From NCBI GenBank assembly GCA_947177415.1, contig CAMWUK010000006.1, positions 1 to 64,000 on the forward strand: a stretch of 64,000 nt of DNA, written 5' to 3'. Of the stretch, positions 8,579 through 15,752 are shown one piece after another. The notes under the pieces are model-generated. The model saw only the letters and a program-made list of their open reading frames with translations. It had not been told where the DNA came from and did not search any database. Position numbers and translations under genes: made by a program. This DNA comes from an uncultured Clostridiaceae bacterium (GTDB lineage: Bacteria > Bacillota > Clostridia > Lachnospirales > Lachnospiraceae). Each line of letters begins with the position of its first letter. Position 1 is the stretch's first letter.

Positions 8579-9388
8579 ATGAAAGAAGATAAGCTTGTAA
8601 AATCTAAAAAGAAGTTAGTTGCTTTATTATTGATTTATTTAGCCATTGCCTTTGGATTTATAGGAATCTCTTTCTTTATGATATTTTTACATAAAAAGGA
8701 AGGAACCTTTGTAAGTGATAGAGAACTTGCTGTTTATAAGATTTTGGTACTTATTGGTGTGTTTTTTCTTGTGTTAGCTTTTGGATATATAGTACCTGCA
8801 ATTATAAAAACCAACAAAGGGGAATATGGTATTTTTGATGAGAAAGATATGATGCAGGCTTTAGAAAAATATCTTCCTAATGGAGAAACCCTGGCAGGTG
8901 GCATATATACCATTGGTATGCAGATGGAAATTAAGGAGACTTTTGAGAAATGTGCCTGTATAGGGGACAAACTTATACCAGACGAAAATGGTACTACTCT
9001 TCAGGTGATTAAAAGTAAATTTTCAAGTTTTTACATATATGTTGGTATCTCTCAACATTATTTGATTTTTTCTGAATGTGAACCATACGAACATTTTTAC
9101 AAATTTAATGATGTTTCAAACGTAGGAGAAACTGATGTAGAGAAAATCAGCACAGATATTTCTTTAGAAGATTTAGGTACTTGTTTCCCACTTGCAGAAA
9201 TTCAGAGTTGTGTGTTCAAAAATGCAAGGAATGGGGCTGTTAAATGTTCGATTACAATGAAAAATGGTAGTTATTTCAAACTAAAGTTTCCAAAACATGG
9301 TGGACCAGGTATGCCACATCATGCAGAATACCGTGAAGTAATTATAGCACGACTGAGTGACAACAAAGTTTTGAAAGGCGGAAGATAA
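8579..9388 (+). CDS. Hypothetical membrane protein, 269 aa
   Basis: Two N-terminal membrane helices (about residues 12-34 and 50-74) are followed by a soluble part of roughly 190 residues with no motif I can name. The ATG at 8579 is preferred over the TTG two codons earlier because GGAGG at 8568-8572 is well spaced from it. The C-terminal KNARNGAVKCSITMKNGS region looks like a beta-rich PH-like or GRAM-like fold by pattern, which is a weak impression. It lies in the accessory block that separates pheS from pheT. Confidence 0.6.
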   Translation: MKEDKLVKSKKKLVALLLIYLAIAFGFIGISFFMIFLHKKEGTFVSDRELAVYKILVLIGVFFLVLAFGYIVPAIIKTNKGEYGIFDEKDMMQALEKYLPNGETLAGGIYTIGMQMEIKETFEKCACIGDKLIPDENGTTLQVIKSKFSSFYIYVGISQHYLIFSECEPYEHFYKFNDVSNVGETDVEKISTDISLEDLGTCFPLAEIQSCVFKNARNGAVKCSITMKNGSYFKLKFPKHGGPGMPHHAEYREVIIARLSDNKVLKGGR

Positions 9389-9504
9389 AAGAGGCAGGCA
9401 GATTGGGCAATCGGGAGTAACGGTGAAGATAGTATAGCAGAGTATTTAGAAACAATCGGAAATTGTGGAAAGAAAGTTATTAATTGCATAAGGATGTGAC
9501 ACGG

Positions 9505-9753
9505 ATGAGTCGCAGTTTTAAGAAAATCTTTGTTTATAAAGATAGAAGCAATCGTTCTAAAATAAAAAAATATTGGAAAAGACAAGCGAATAAAAAGGTG
9601 CGAAGATTGCAGGTTGTTTTAAGAAAGTCCAATGAATATAGGAAAATAGGAGAACCATGGAATATATGCGATTATAGATTTTACGAAGCAAAACCTGATA
9701 ATGTTACGAGTGAAGAACTCAATTATTGGAAGAAATTGTATTTTAGAAAATAG
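9505..9753 (+). CDS. Small basic hypothetical protein, 82 aa
   Basis: A strongly basic protein that begins MSRSFKKIFVYKD and contains KRQANKKVRRLQ. Proteins starting MSRSxKK with a KKxANKKVRR motif are widespread small hypothetical proteins in Firmicutes, often near mobile or accessory genes; no function is known to me. The ATG at 9505 with AAGGA upstream is preferred over an upstream TTG. The preceding 110 bp encode an open fragment without start codon, possibly gene debris. Confidence 0.6.
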   Translation: MSRSFKKIFVYKDRSNRSKIKKYWKRQANKKVRRLQVVLRKSNEYRKIGEPWNICDYRFYEAKPDNVTSEELNYWKKLYFRK

Positions 9754-9911
9754 AGCAGAAGGGTTACTGTTTGCAACGAAGGTTTGAATAGTTACGTTTT
9801 TATATTAATTTCTGAATTCTGCTTGATTTGCAAACTACAATTTGGCATAATAAATTATAAAAATGGTGCTACTAGAAAAATAGTTACGGAAAAGAATGAT
9901 AAATAAACTCA

Positions 9912-9940
9912 TTGAGAAAAAGACATAATTATGGTATAAT
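9912..9940 (+). promoter_or_regulatory. Promoter of the toxin-antitoxin operon with overlapping dyad
   Basis: TTGAGA (9912-9917), 17-bp spacer, TATAAT (9935-9940). The -10 is embedded in the inverted repeat GGTATAATTTACC, a position where antitoxins of this type usually bind to repress their own operon. The operator role is inferred. Confidence 0.65.
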
Positions 9941-9969
9941 TTACCCATATCAGAAGGGAGGGGTTTATA

Positions 9970-10230
9970 ATGCCACAAATTATACCAATTAAGGACTTGA
10001 AAAATACTTCGGAAATCTCCGATATGTGCCATAAGGCAGATGAGCCTATTTATATTACCAAAAACGGATATGGTGATATGGTTATTATGAGCATGGAAAT
10101 ATATGAGAATACAATGCGTCAGCTTACTATGTACCAAGATATTGAAATATCAGAGCAGCAGATAAAAAATGGTCAAACAAAAGATGCCAGAACTGCTTTG
10201 ACAGGAATGAGGAGAAAATATGGCATATAG
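9970..10230 (+). CDS. Type II antitoxin, Phd/YefM family
   Basis: The 86-residue protein shows the Phd/YefM N-terminal fold: MPQIIPIKDLKNTSEISDMC followed by EPIYITKNGYGDMVIMSMEIYE, the conserved hairpin of DNA-binding antitoxins. The C-terminal half should wrap the toxin. AGAAGGGAGGGG precedes the ATG. The gene overlaps the toxin gene by 11 bp, the normal coupled arrangement, and is probably autoregulated through the GGTA/TACC dyad in its promoter. Confidence 0.92.
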   Translation: MPQIIPIKDLKNTSEISDMCHKADEPIYITKNGYGDMVIMSMEIYENTMRQLTMYQDIEISEQQIKNGQTKDARTALTGMRRKYGI

Positions 10231-10531
10231 ATTGATTATTACTGAGCATGCTGACAAACTGCTTGATAGTATTATGTATCACCTGCTTTCCCGGTTAAAA
10301 AATGAACGAGCGGCGAAGCATCTGTTAGATGGAATTACAAATATATATGACCGTTTGGAAGAAAATCCACAACAATTTCCATTTAGCAGAGATTCCTATT
10401 TGGCAAGCAAAGGTTATCATGAAGCGATTGTACCACAGATGGATTATATAGTTGTATTTGATGTGCAAGCAGATATTGTGAATGTAGTTGGTGTATTTCA
10501 TCAGTTGGAGAATTACCAGAAAAAATTATAA
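10220..10531 (+). CDS. Type II toxin, RelE/ParE family
   Basis: A 103-residue protein with the RelE/ParE pattern: N-terminal YRLIITEHADKLLDSIMYHL, a middle RLEENPQQFP (the conserved L..NP...) and a C-terminal YIVVFDVQADIVNVVGVFH strand pair. Family members either cleave mRNA on the ribosome or poison gyrase; which applies cannot be told here. It overlaps the antitoxin gene. The pair sits inside the insert between pheS and pheT, where it could help retain the block. Confidence 0.92.
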   Translation: MAYRLIITEHADKLLDSIMYHLLSRLKNERAAKHLLDGITNIYDRLEENPQQFPFSRDSYLASKGYHEAIVPQMDYIVVFDVQADIVNVVGVFHQLENYQKKL

Positions 10532-10538
10532 AAGAAGA

Positions 10539-10667
10539 AAAGAAATTGCTGATAATTACCGTAAAGCAATTGTAGAAGGCGAAAATGATGGCTGGATTGA
10601 AACAGATAATGCCTATTATGATTTTTCACTATCAATGCGACTTTTTGGAAGAATATGTCGAAAATAA
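10539..10667 (+). pseudogene. Gene fragment without start
   Basis: An open stretch ending at 10667 reads IADNYRKAIVEGENDGWIET and continues for about 20 residues, with protein-like composition but no start codon or ribosome site. It looks like the 3' remnant of a small gene. I cannot assign the family. Confidence 0.35.
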
Positions 10668-10754
10668 TAAGACAATTATCTTTGACTAAGATTATACAAA
10701 CTCCCAGTTTATAGGAGAATAGAACACAAATTGGAATTTAGAGAAAGGGATATT

Positions 10755-11279
10755 ATGACGTATAAATATTGCCCATTATGTGGAGCAAAACTGATAGGTA
10801 AGGAAGCTGGTGATGAAGGCATTGTTCCTTTTTGTACTGATTGTAATAAGTTATGGTTTGATACTTTTAGCAGTTGCTCAATAGTCCTTGTTGCTAATGA
10901 ATACAATGAAATTGCTTTATTAAGGCAAGGCTATCTGTCTGATAAATATACTTCTTTCGTTTCTGGTTATATAACTCCTGGAGAGTGTGCAGAAGATACA
11001 GCTATACGTGAGGTTAAAGAAGAAATCGGTGTAACACTTGATTCTCTCGAATATGCTGGAACATATTGGTTTGCCAAAAAGGAACTACTTATGCATGGTT
11101 TTATCGGAAGAGCTAAGAAATGTGTTCTTATTCTGTCACAAGAAGTTGATTCAGCAGAATGGGTACCAGCACAAGAGGTTGTGAAAACATTATTTCCAGA
11201 AGCACCAGGAAATGCTGCTTATGCAATTTATAAAATATTCATGGAAAAATTACATATAAATGGGAAGGTGTCGAAATGA
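10755..11279 (+). CDS. NUDIX hydrolase with N-terminal zinc ribbon
   Basis: The 174-residue protein starts with a zinc ribbon (CPLCG at 6-10 and CTDC further on), then a complete NUDIX box, G-x5-E-x7-REVKEEIGV, in GYITPGECAEDTAIREVKEE. NUDIX enzymes hydrolyse nucleoside diphosphates linked to another moiety. The zinc ribbon recalls NADH pyrophosphatase NudC, but the SQPWPFPxS motif of NudC is absent, so NAD specificity is not supported. The ATG at 10755 has GAGAAAGGGA upstream. It overlaps the next gene by 4 bp (ATGA), indicating translational coupling. Confidence 0.88.
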   Translation: MTYKYCPLCGAKLIGKEAGDEGIVPFCTDCNKLWFDTFSSCSIVLVANEYNEIALLRQGYLSDKYTSFVSGYITPGECAEDTAIREVKEEIGVTLDSLEYAGTYWFAKKELLMHGFIGRAKKCVLILSQEVDSAEWVPAQEVVKTLFPEAPGNAAYAIYKIFMEKLHINGKVSK

Positions 11280-11707
11280 AAATTGCTAAGAAACATTTTG
11301 AGAGATTACTATTGCTTGTTATTGGTTTGGCATTAATTGTTTATTGTATTACTGATTGTAATAAAAAAACAACATCATTAAAATTTTCTTTCAGTAGTGG
11401 TGAGAAAACAGAATTTGAAGATAAAAAAAGTATATTCTTTAATGAAGAAAAAGATTTGATTACTTTAGATTCAATTTTAGAATTGGAAGATGGAAAAATA
11501 ACAATACAAGTAATTGATGTAGAAAATAATGATATTATATGGAGCAATACATATTCTAAGGATGAGAAGTTTGTAATAGAACTTAGAAAGATTCATAGTG
11601 ATTATGAATATATCTTGTCTGTTCAAGCAGAAGAAACAACAAAATTTAATTTAACTATTACTTCTGATGATAAACTTGCAAAAGAAGTAAGAAAGCCAAA
11701 TAAGTAA
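11276..11707 (+). CDS. Membrane-anchored hypothetical protein, 143 aa
   Basis: One N-terminal hydrophobic helix (residues about 10-27, LLLLVIGLALIVYCI) followed by an extracytoplasmic, beta-rich, lysine- and glutamate-rich domain of about 110 residues. There is no clear lipobox. No family recognised. It overlaps the NUDIX gene by 4 bp and lies 82 bp before pheT. Confidence 0.65.
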   Translation: MKIAKKHFERLLLLVIGLALIVYCITDCNKKTTSLKFSFSSGEKTEFEDKKSIFFNEEKDLITLDSILELEDGKITIQVIDVENNDIIWSNTYSKDEKFVIELRKIHSDYEYILSVQAEETTKFNLTITSDDKLAKEVRKPNK

Positions 11708-11789
11708 AGGTACTTGCAAAAGCCGATTCAGACTATGAGTCTTAAAATATGAAGAAAATAAGTAAACTAAAATTTGGAGGTAAGCTAAA

Positions 11790-14231
11790 ATGAATACACC
11801 TTTATCATGGATAAAAGAATATGTACCAGAATTGGACTGTACAACACAGGAATATGTGGATGCAATGACATTATCTGGTACAAAAGTAGAAGGATATGAA
11901 GAATTAGACAAGAATTTAGAGAAAATCGTAGTAGGAAAAATTCTTAAAATTGAAAAACATCCAGATGCAGACAAGTTAATTATCTGCCAAGTACAGATCT
12001 CCGAAGAAGGAGAGCAGGTGCAGATTGTAACTGGTGCATCTAATGTAAAAGAAGGAGATAAAATTCCAGTTGTATTAGATGGGGGACGTGTGGCAGGAAG
12101 TGCCCATGATGACAAGCCTCATCCAGATGGAATTAAAATTAAAAAAGGAAAATTGCGGGGAGTAGAATCTTTTGGCATGATGTGTTCCATTGATGAATTA
12201 GGATCTACTACGGATATGTACCCAGATGCAGCACCAGATGGAATTTACATTTTAAGTGATAATGAAACATACAAAGATGCACCAATCGGCAGCAGTGTAC
12301 CGGAATTATTAGGACTTCATGACGTAGTGGTAGAGTATGAAGTGACATCAAACCGTGTGGATTGCTTTGGTATTCTTGGTATTGCAAGGGAAGCAGCAGC
12401 AACCTTTGACAAACCATTTTGTCCTCCTGTAGTAAAAGTAACAGAAAATAGCGAAAAGACCAGCGACTATATATCTGTAGATGTACAGGCAACAGATTTA
12501 TGTACCCGTTATGTGGCTAAAGTTGTAAAAAATATTAAAATTGCACCTTCACCAGAATGGATGCAGAGAAGATTGGCAGCAATTGGCATTCGTCCAATTA
12601 ACAATATTGTGGATATTACCAACTATGTTATGGCAGAATATTCACAGCCGATGCATGCTTATGACTTAGATACCATTGCAGGAAAGAAAATTATAGTAAA
12701 GAGAGCCGGAAAGGGTGAAAAATTTACCACCTTGGACGGACAAGAGAGAGAATTGGATGAAAGTATTTTAACCATTTGTGATGGTGAAAAAGCAATTGGT
12801 ATTGCTGGAATTATGGGTGGAGAAAATTCAAAAATTACAGATGATGTAACAACTATGTTGTTTGAGGCAGCATGCTTTGATGGAACAAATATACGTTTGT
12901 CTGGTAAGAAACTTGGCATGAGAACTGATGCACAGGCAAAATTTGAAAAAGGTTTAGACCCTAATACTGCTATGGAAGCTATGAACCGTGCCTGCCAGTT
13001 GATAACAGAACTTGGTGCTGGTGAAGTGGTGGGCGGATATGTAGACATATATCCAGAAGAAAGAAAACCAGAGCATGTGGCATATCATGTGGAGAAAATC
13101 AATAAATTATTAGGAACAGATATTGATGAAGATACCATGATTGGCTATTTTGAAAAGCTTGATTTTGCTGTTGACAGAGAAAAAAAGGAACTTATAATCC
13201 CTACTTGGAGACAAGATATCAAATGTCTTGCAGATGTAGCAGAGGAAGTGGCTCGTTTCTATGGCTATGATAAAATTCCAATGACACTTCCAAGTGGCTC
13301 ATGTACAAATGGTGGACTTACTTTGAAACTTCGTGTAGAGAAGATAGTAAGAAATGTAGCAGAACAATTTGGATTTTGTGAAGCAATGACTTACTCCTTT
13401 GAAAGTCCAAAGGTATTTGACAAATTAAGAATAGAGGAAAAAGATAGTCTTCGTGATACCGTTGTGATTACAAATCCTTTAGGAGAAGATTATAGTATAA
13501 TGCGTACTCTTCCATTAAATGGTATGCTGACTTCCCTTGCAACGAACTATAACCGTAGAAATAAAGATGTACGTTTATATGAAATTGCCAATATATATAT
13601 TCCAAAGGCATTGCCGGTTACAGAACTTCCGGACGAAAGAACACAATTGACATTAGGAATGTTTGGAAATGGAGATTTCTTTGATTTAAAGGGTGTGGTA
13701 GAAGAGGTTCTTGAAGCAGCCGGATTAAAAGAAATGAAAACATACAATCCAGATGCAGGAAAGAATTTCTTACATCCGGGAAGACAGGCAAATATTCTTT
13801 ATGGTGATAAAGTGGTTGGATATTTGGGTGAAGTGCATCCAGAAGTTTTAGATAGCTATGATATAGGAACAAAAGCTTATGTGGCAGTTTTGGATATGCC
13901 AACAGTGGTAGAGTTGTCTAACTTTGATATAAAATATACAGGAATTGCCAAATATCCTGCGGTAAGCAGAGACCTTAGCATGGTAATGAAAAAAGATATT
14001 TTAGTAGGCCAGGTAGAAGAAGTTATCCGCAAAAATGGCGGAAAATTATTGGAAAGCTGTACTTTATTTGATGTATACGAAGGAGAGCAGATTACAGAAG
14101 GTTATAAATCTGTGGCTTATTCCATTTCCTTCCGTGCAGCAGACCATACTTTAGAGGAAAAAGAAATTACTAATGTAATGGACAAAATTCTAAAAGGATT
14201 GGAAAAACTAGGAATTGAACTTCGTAAGTAG
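11790..14231 (+). CDS. pheT: Phenylalanyl-tRNA synthetase beta subunit
   Basis: An 813-residue beta subunit with the EMAP-II-like tRNA-binding domain (about 40-150), the B3/B4 editing region, the B5 domain and a C-terminal FDX-ACB domain (KYPAVSRDLSMVMKKDI...). Together with pheS it forms the tetrameric enzyme; the editing site hydrolyses Tyr-tRNA-Phe. TTTGGAGG precedes the ATG. It is normally translated from the pheS transcript; here more than 5 kb of foreign genes and a hairpin element lie between, and I see no T-box or strong promoter just upstream, so its supply of mRNA is an open question. Confidence 0.97.
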   Translation: MNTPLSWIKEYVPELDCTTQEYVDAMTLSGTKVEGYEELDKNLEKIVVGKILKIEKHPDADKLIICQVQISEEGEQVQIVTGASNVKEGDKIPVVLDGGRVAGSAHDDKPHPDGIKIKKGKLRGVESFGMMCSIDELGSTTDMYPDAAPDGIYILSDNETYKDAPIGSSVPELLGLHDVVVEYEVTSNRVDCFGILGIAREAAATFDKPFCPPVVKVTENSEKTSDYISVDVQATDLCTRYVAKVVKNIKIAPSPEWMQRRLAAIGIRPINNIVDITNYVMAEYSQPMHAYDLDTIAGKKIIVKRAGKGEKFTTLDGQERELDESILTICDGEKAIGIAGIMGGENSKITDDVTTMLFEAACFDGTNIRLSGKKLGMRTDAQAKFEKGLDPNTAMEAMNRACQLITELGAGEVVGGYVDIYPEERKPEHVAYHVEKINKLLGTDIDEDTMIGYFEKLDFAVDREKKELIIPTWRQDIKCLADVAEEVARFYGYDKIPMTLPSGSCTNGGLTLKLRVEKIVRNVAEQFGFCEAMTYSFESPKVFDKLRIEEKDSLRDTVVITNPLGEDYSIMRTLPLNGMLTSLATNYNRRNKDVRLYEIANIYIPKALPVTELPDERTQLTLGMFGNGDFFDLKGVVEEVLEAAGLKEMKTYNPDAGKNFLHPGRQANILYGDKVVGYLGEVHPEVLDSYDIGTKAYVAVLDMPTVVELSNFDIKYTGIAKYPAVSRDLSMVMKKDILVGQVEEVIRKNGGKLLESCTLFDVYEGEQITEGYKSVAYSISFRAADHTLEEKEITNVMDKILKGLEKLGIELRK

Positions 14232-14251
14232 GATATAAACCGAAGACATAA

Positions 14252-14386
14252 GTAACTGTTCAGAACTATGAACAGTTACGTTCTAAGCCCATAATAATTC
14301 GCCTTCGGCGAAGGGCTTAGAACAATCAAAATTTAATTTTTCTTACGAAACACGCAGTAAATGCGTGTTTCTACCTGAATAGTTAC
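14252..14386. mobile_element. MITE-like element, type A reversed (135 bp) with 8-bp duplication
   Basis: Begins GTAACTGTTCAG, ends CTGAATAGTTAC, and contains the type A hairpins in reverse order. Exact target duplication AGACATAA at 14244-14251 and 14387-14394. It starts 20 nt after the pheT stop. Confidence 0.92.
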
Positions 14387-14576
14387 AGACATAATACAAA
14401 AGAAAACAATACGCTATAGTCAGAATAAGGCTGTGGCGTGTTGTTTTTAATTTGTAAGTAACAGTTCAATAATAAAATTTAGTTTACTGGAGAATGGAGA
14501 ATTGATATAATAGGTTCAAACTATTTTGGAATTGTAAAATAGAATGTAACGGTAGGTAAGAAAGGCGGAGAGGGGT

Positions 14577-15035
14577 ATGAAAGCCAAAACGGTGAAAAAA
14601 TGGGGAAAACCAGTAGTTGTTGGCATTTTTGTTGTGTATCTGGTGGTTTTGGCATATTTTTTGTTCTTTAGTGAGCGGTATGGCAGGGGAACAACTGGAG
14701 AATATCATTATAACTTAATCCCACTACAGGAAATTAAGCGTTTTATTAAATACAGGGATGTTATTGGATGGGAAGGATTCATTGTGAATATATTCGGAAA
14801 TGTACTTGCTTTTGCACCTTTTGGGTTTTTATTGCCTATTGTAAGCAAGCAGAATAGAACTTTCTTCTGTGTGGTATTATATAGTTTTGAATTTAGCCTG
14901 TTTATAGAATTGATTCAGTTATCTTTTCAAGTGGGAACTTTTGATGTAGATGATTTGTTGATGAATACAATGGGCGGAATGTTAGGATATTTGTTTTTCC
15001 TTACACAAAAGAAACGATTGAAATACTTTTTATAG
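14577..15035 (+). CDS. VanZ family membrane protein
   Basis: A 152-residue protein with four hydrophobic segments and VanZ hallmarks: YNLIPLQEI near residue 45, NIFGNVLAFAPFGFLLP, and the acidic IELIQL...FDVDDLLMNTMGG stretch. VanZ-like proteins give low-level teicoplanin or lipoglycopeptide tolerance in some hosts, but most homologues have unknown roles in the envelope. No van genes are adjacent. It is a single gene bracketed by two repeat elements. Confidence 0.88.
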   Translation: MKAKTVKKWGKPVVVGIFVVYLVVLAYFLFFSERYGRGTTGEYHYNLIPLQEIKRFIKYRDVIGWEGFIVNIFGNVLAFAPFGFLLPIVSKQNRTFFCVVLYSFEFSLFIELIQLSFQVGTFDVDDLLMNTMGGMLGYLFFLTQKKRLKYFL

Positions 15036-15045
15036 ATGATTAGGC

Positions 15046-15178
15046 GTAACAGTTCAGGTAGGTCTGCACACTCCGCTGTGCAGACCGTATAAAAGAATAA
15101 AACAGGAGGGGAATGGGGCAATTTATATGCGAAGCTTGCCCCATTCCGTAACAGAGCAGCCCCCGGCTGAACTGTTAC
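15046..15178. mobile_element. MITE-like element, type B (133 bp)
   Basis: Same structure as the copies at 3126 and 7760. The flanks GATTAGGC (15038-15045) and GATCAGAC (15179-15186) agree at 6 of 8 positions, consistent with an older, decayed target duplication. It starts 10 nt after the VanZ gene stop. Confidence 0.85.
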
Positions 15179-15232
15179 GATCAGACAGGTGACTTGTGTG
15201 AATAATTAAGGATAAAGAAAAGGAGAAGAAAT

Positions 15233-15556
15233 ATGGGAAGAAAAAATGAATATGCGTCTATTGAACAATACAAATCTATTCCGGGATTAATTTCCATCTT
15301 GATGGGTTTTGGAGTTGTTATGGGATATGTGTTGTTATTTTTAATGGCATATATGGCAGAAGGAGAAGCAGGTCTTTGGATAGGGGTGTTAGGATTTTTC
15401 CTATTTTTTGTAATCATAGGAGCTATTGTAATGGCAATTAAGGGACTTCGTGATCCAGATGCCCAAAATACCAGACCAATTGTTGGATTAATTGAAAATA
15501 GTATATTATTTATATGTGTTTTGGTGTTGTATTTTGTAGGTGTGACAAAAGGATAA
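15233..15556 (+). CDS. Small membrane protein, 107 aa
   Basis: Three hydrophobic helices (about residues 18-42, 45-68, 86-104) with a conserved-looking GLRDPDAQNTRPIVGLIEN stretch between the second and third. This resembles DUF6142-type small membrane proteins of Lachnospiraceae, which I offer with low certainty. AAAAGGAG lies upstream of the ATG. Function unknown. Confidence 0.65.
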   Translation: MGRKNEYASIEQYKSIPGLISILMGFGVVMGYVLLFLMAYMAEGEAGLWIGVLGFFLFFVIIGAIVMAIKGLRDPDAQNTRPIVGLIENSILFICVLVLYFVGVTKG

Positions 15557-15667
15557 ATGCACTTGGGAAGAAGGAATATTCCATTTGTAAAGAACTTCTT
15601 AATAGACTGTTATATGTTTTCGTCTATTAGGAAGTTTTTTGTCTGCTTATAAAAAAAGTCACAAATT

Positions 15668-15711
15668 GTAAGTTTTCTGTAAGGATTTCCATAAAAAAGA
15701 TATGGTAGGAT
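15668..15711 (+). promoter_or_regulatory. Two-component-type operator and promoter, copy 1
   Basis: Two direct GTAAG repeats start 11 bp apart (15668 and 15679), followed after 21 bp by TAGGAT (15706-15711). The identical arrangement, including all spacings, precedes the response regulator gene at 18072-18115. Direct repeats of about one helical turn at the -35 region are the usual binding site of OmpR-family regulators, so activation by the adjacent response regulator is inferred. Confidence 0.7.
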
Positions 15712-15752
15712 AAAACAAATGAATATTAAGAGTAATGGAGGATGGAATAAAC

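Noticed and set aside
10755-11279. NADH pyrophosphatase nudC
   Set aside because: The zinc ribbon and NUDIX box fit, but the SQPWPFPxS specificity motif is missing.
12659-13048. Minus-strand open frame inside pheT
   Set aside because: Shadow of pheT; no ribosome site and no recognisable domain. The same applies to minus-strand frames in lon, clpX, pgi and the hybrid kinase.
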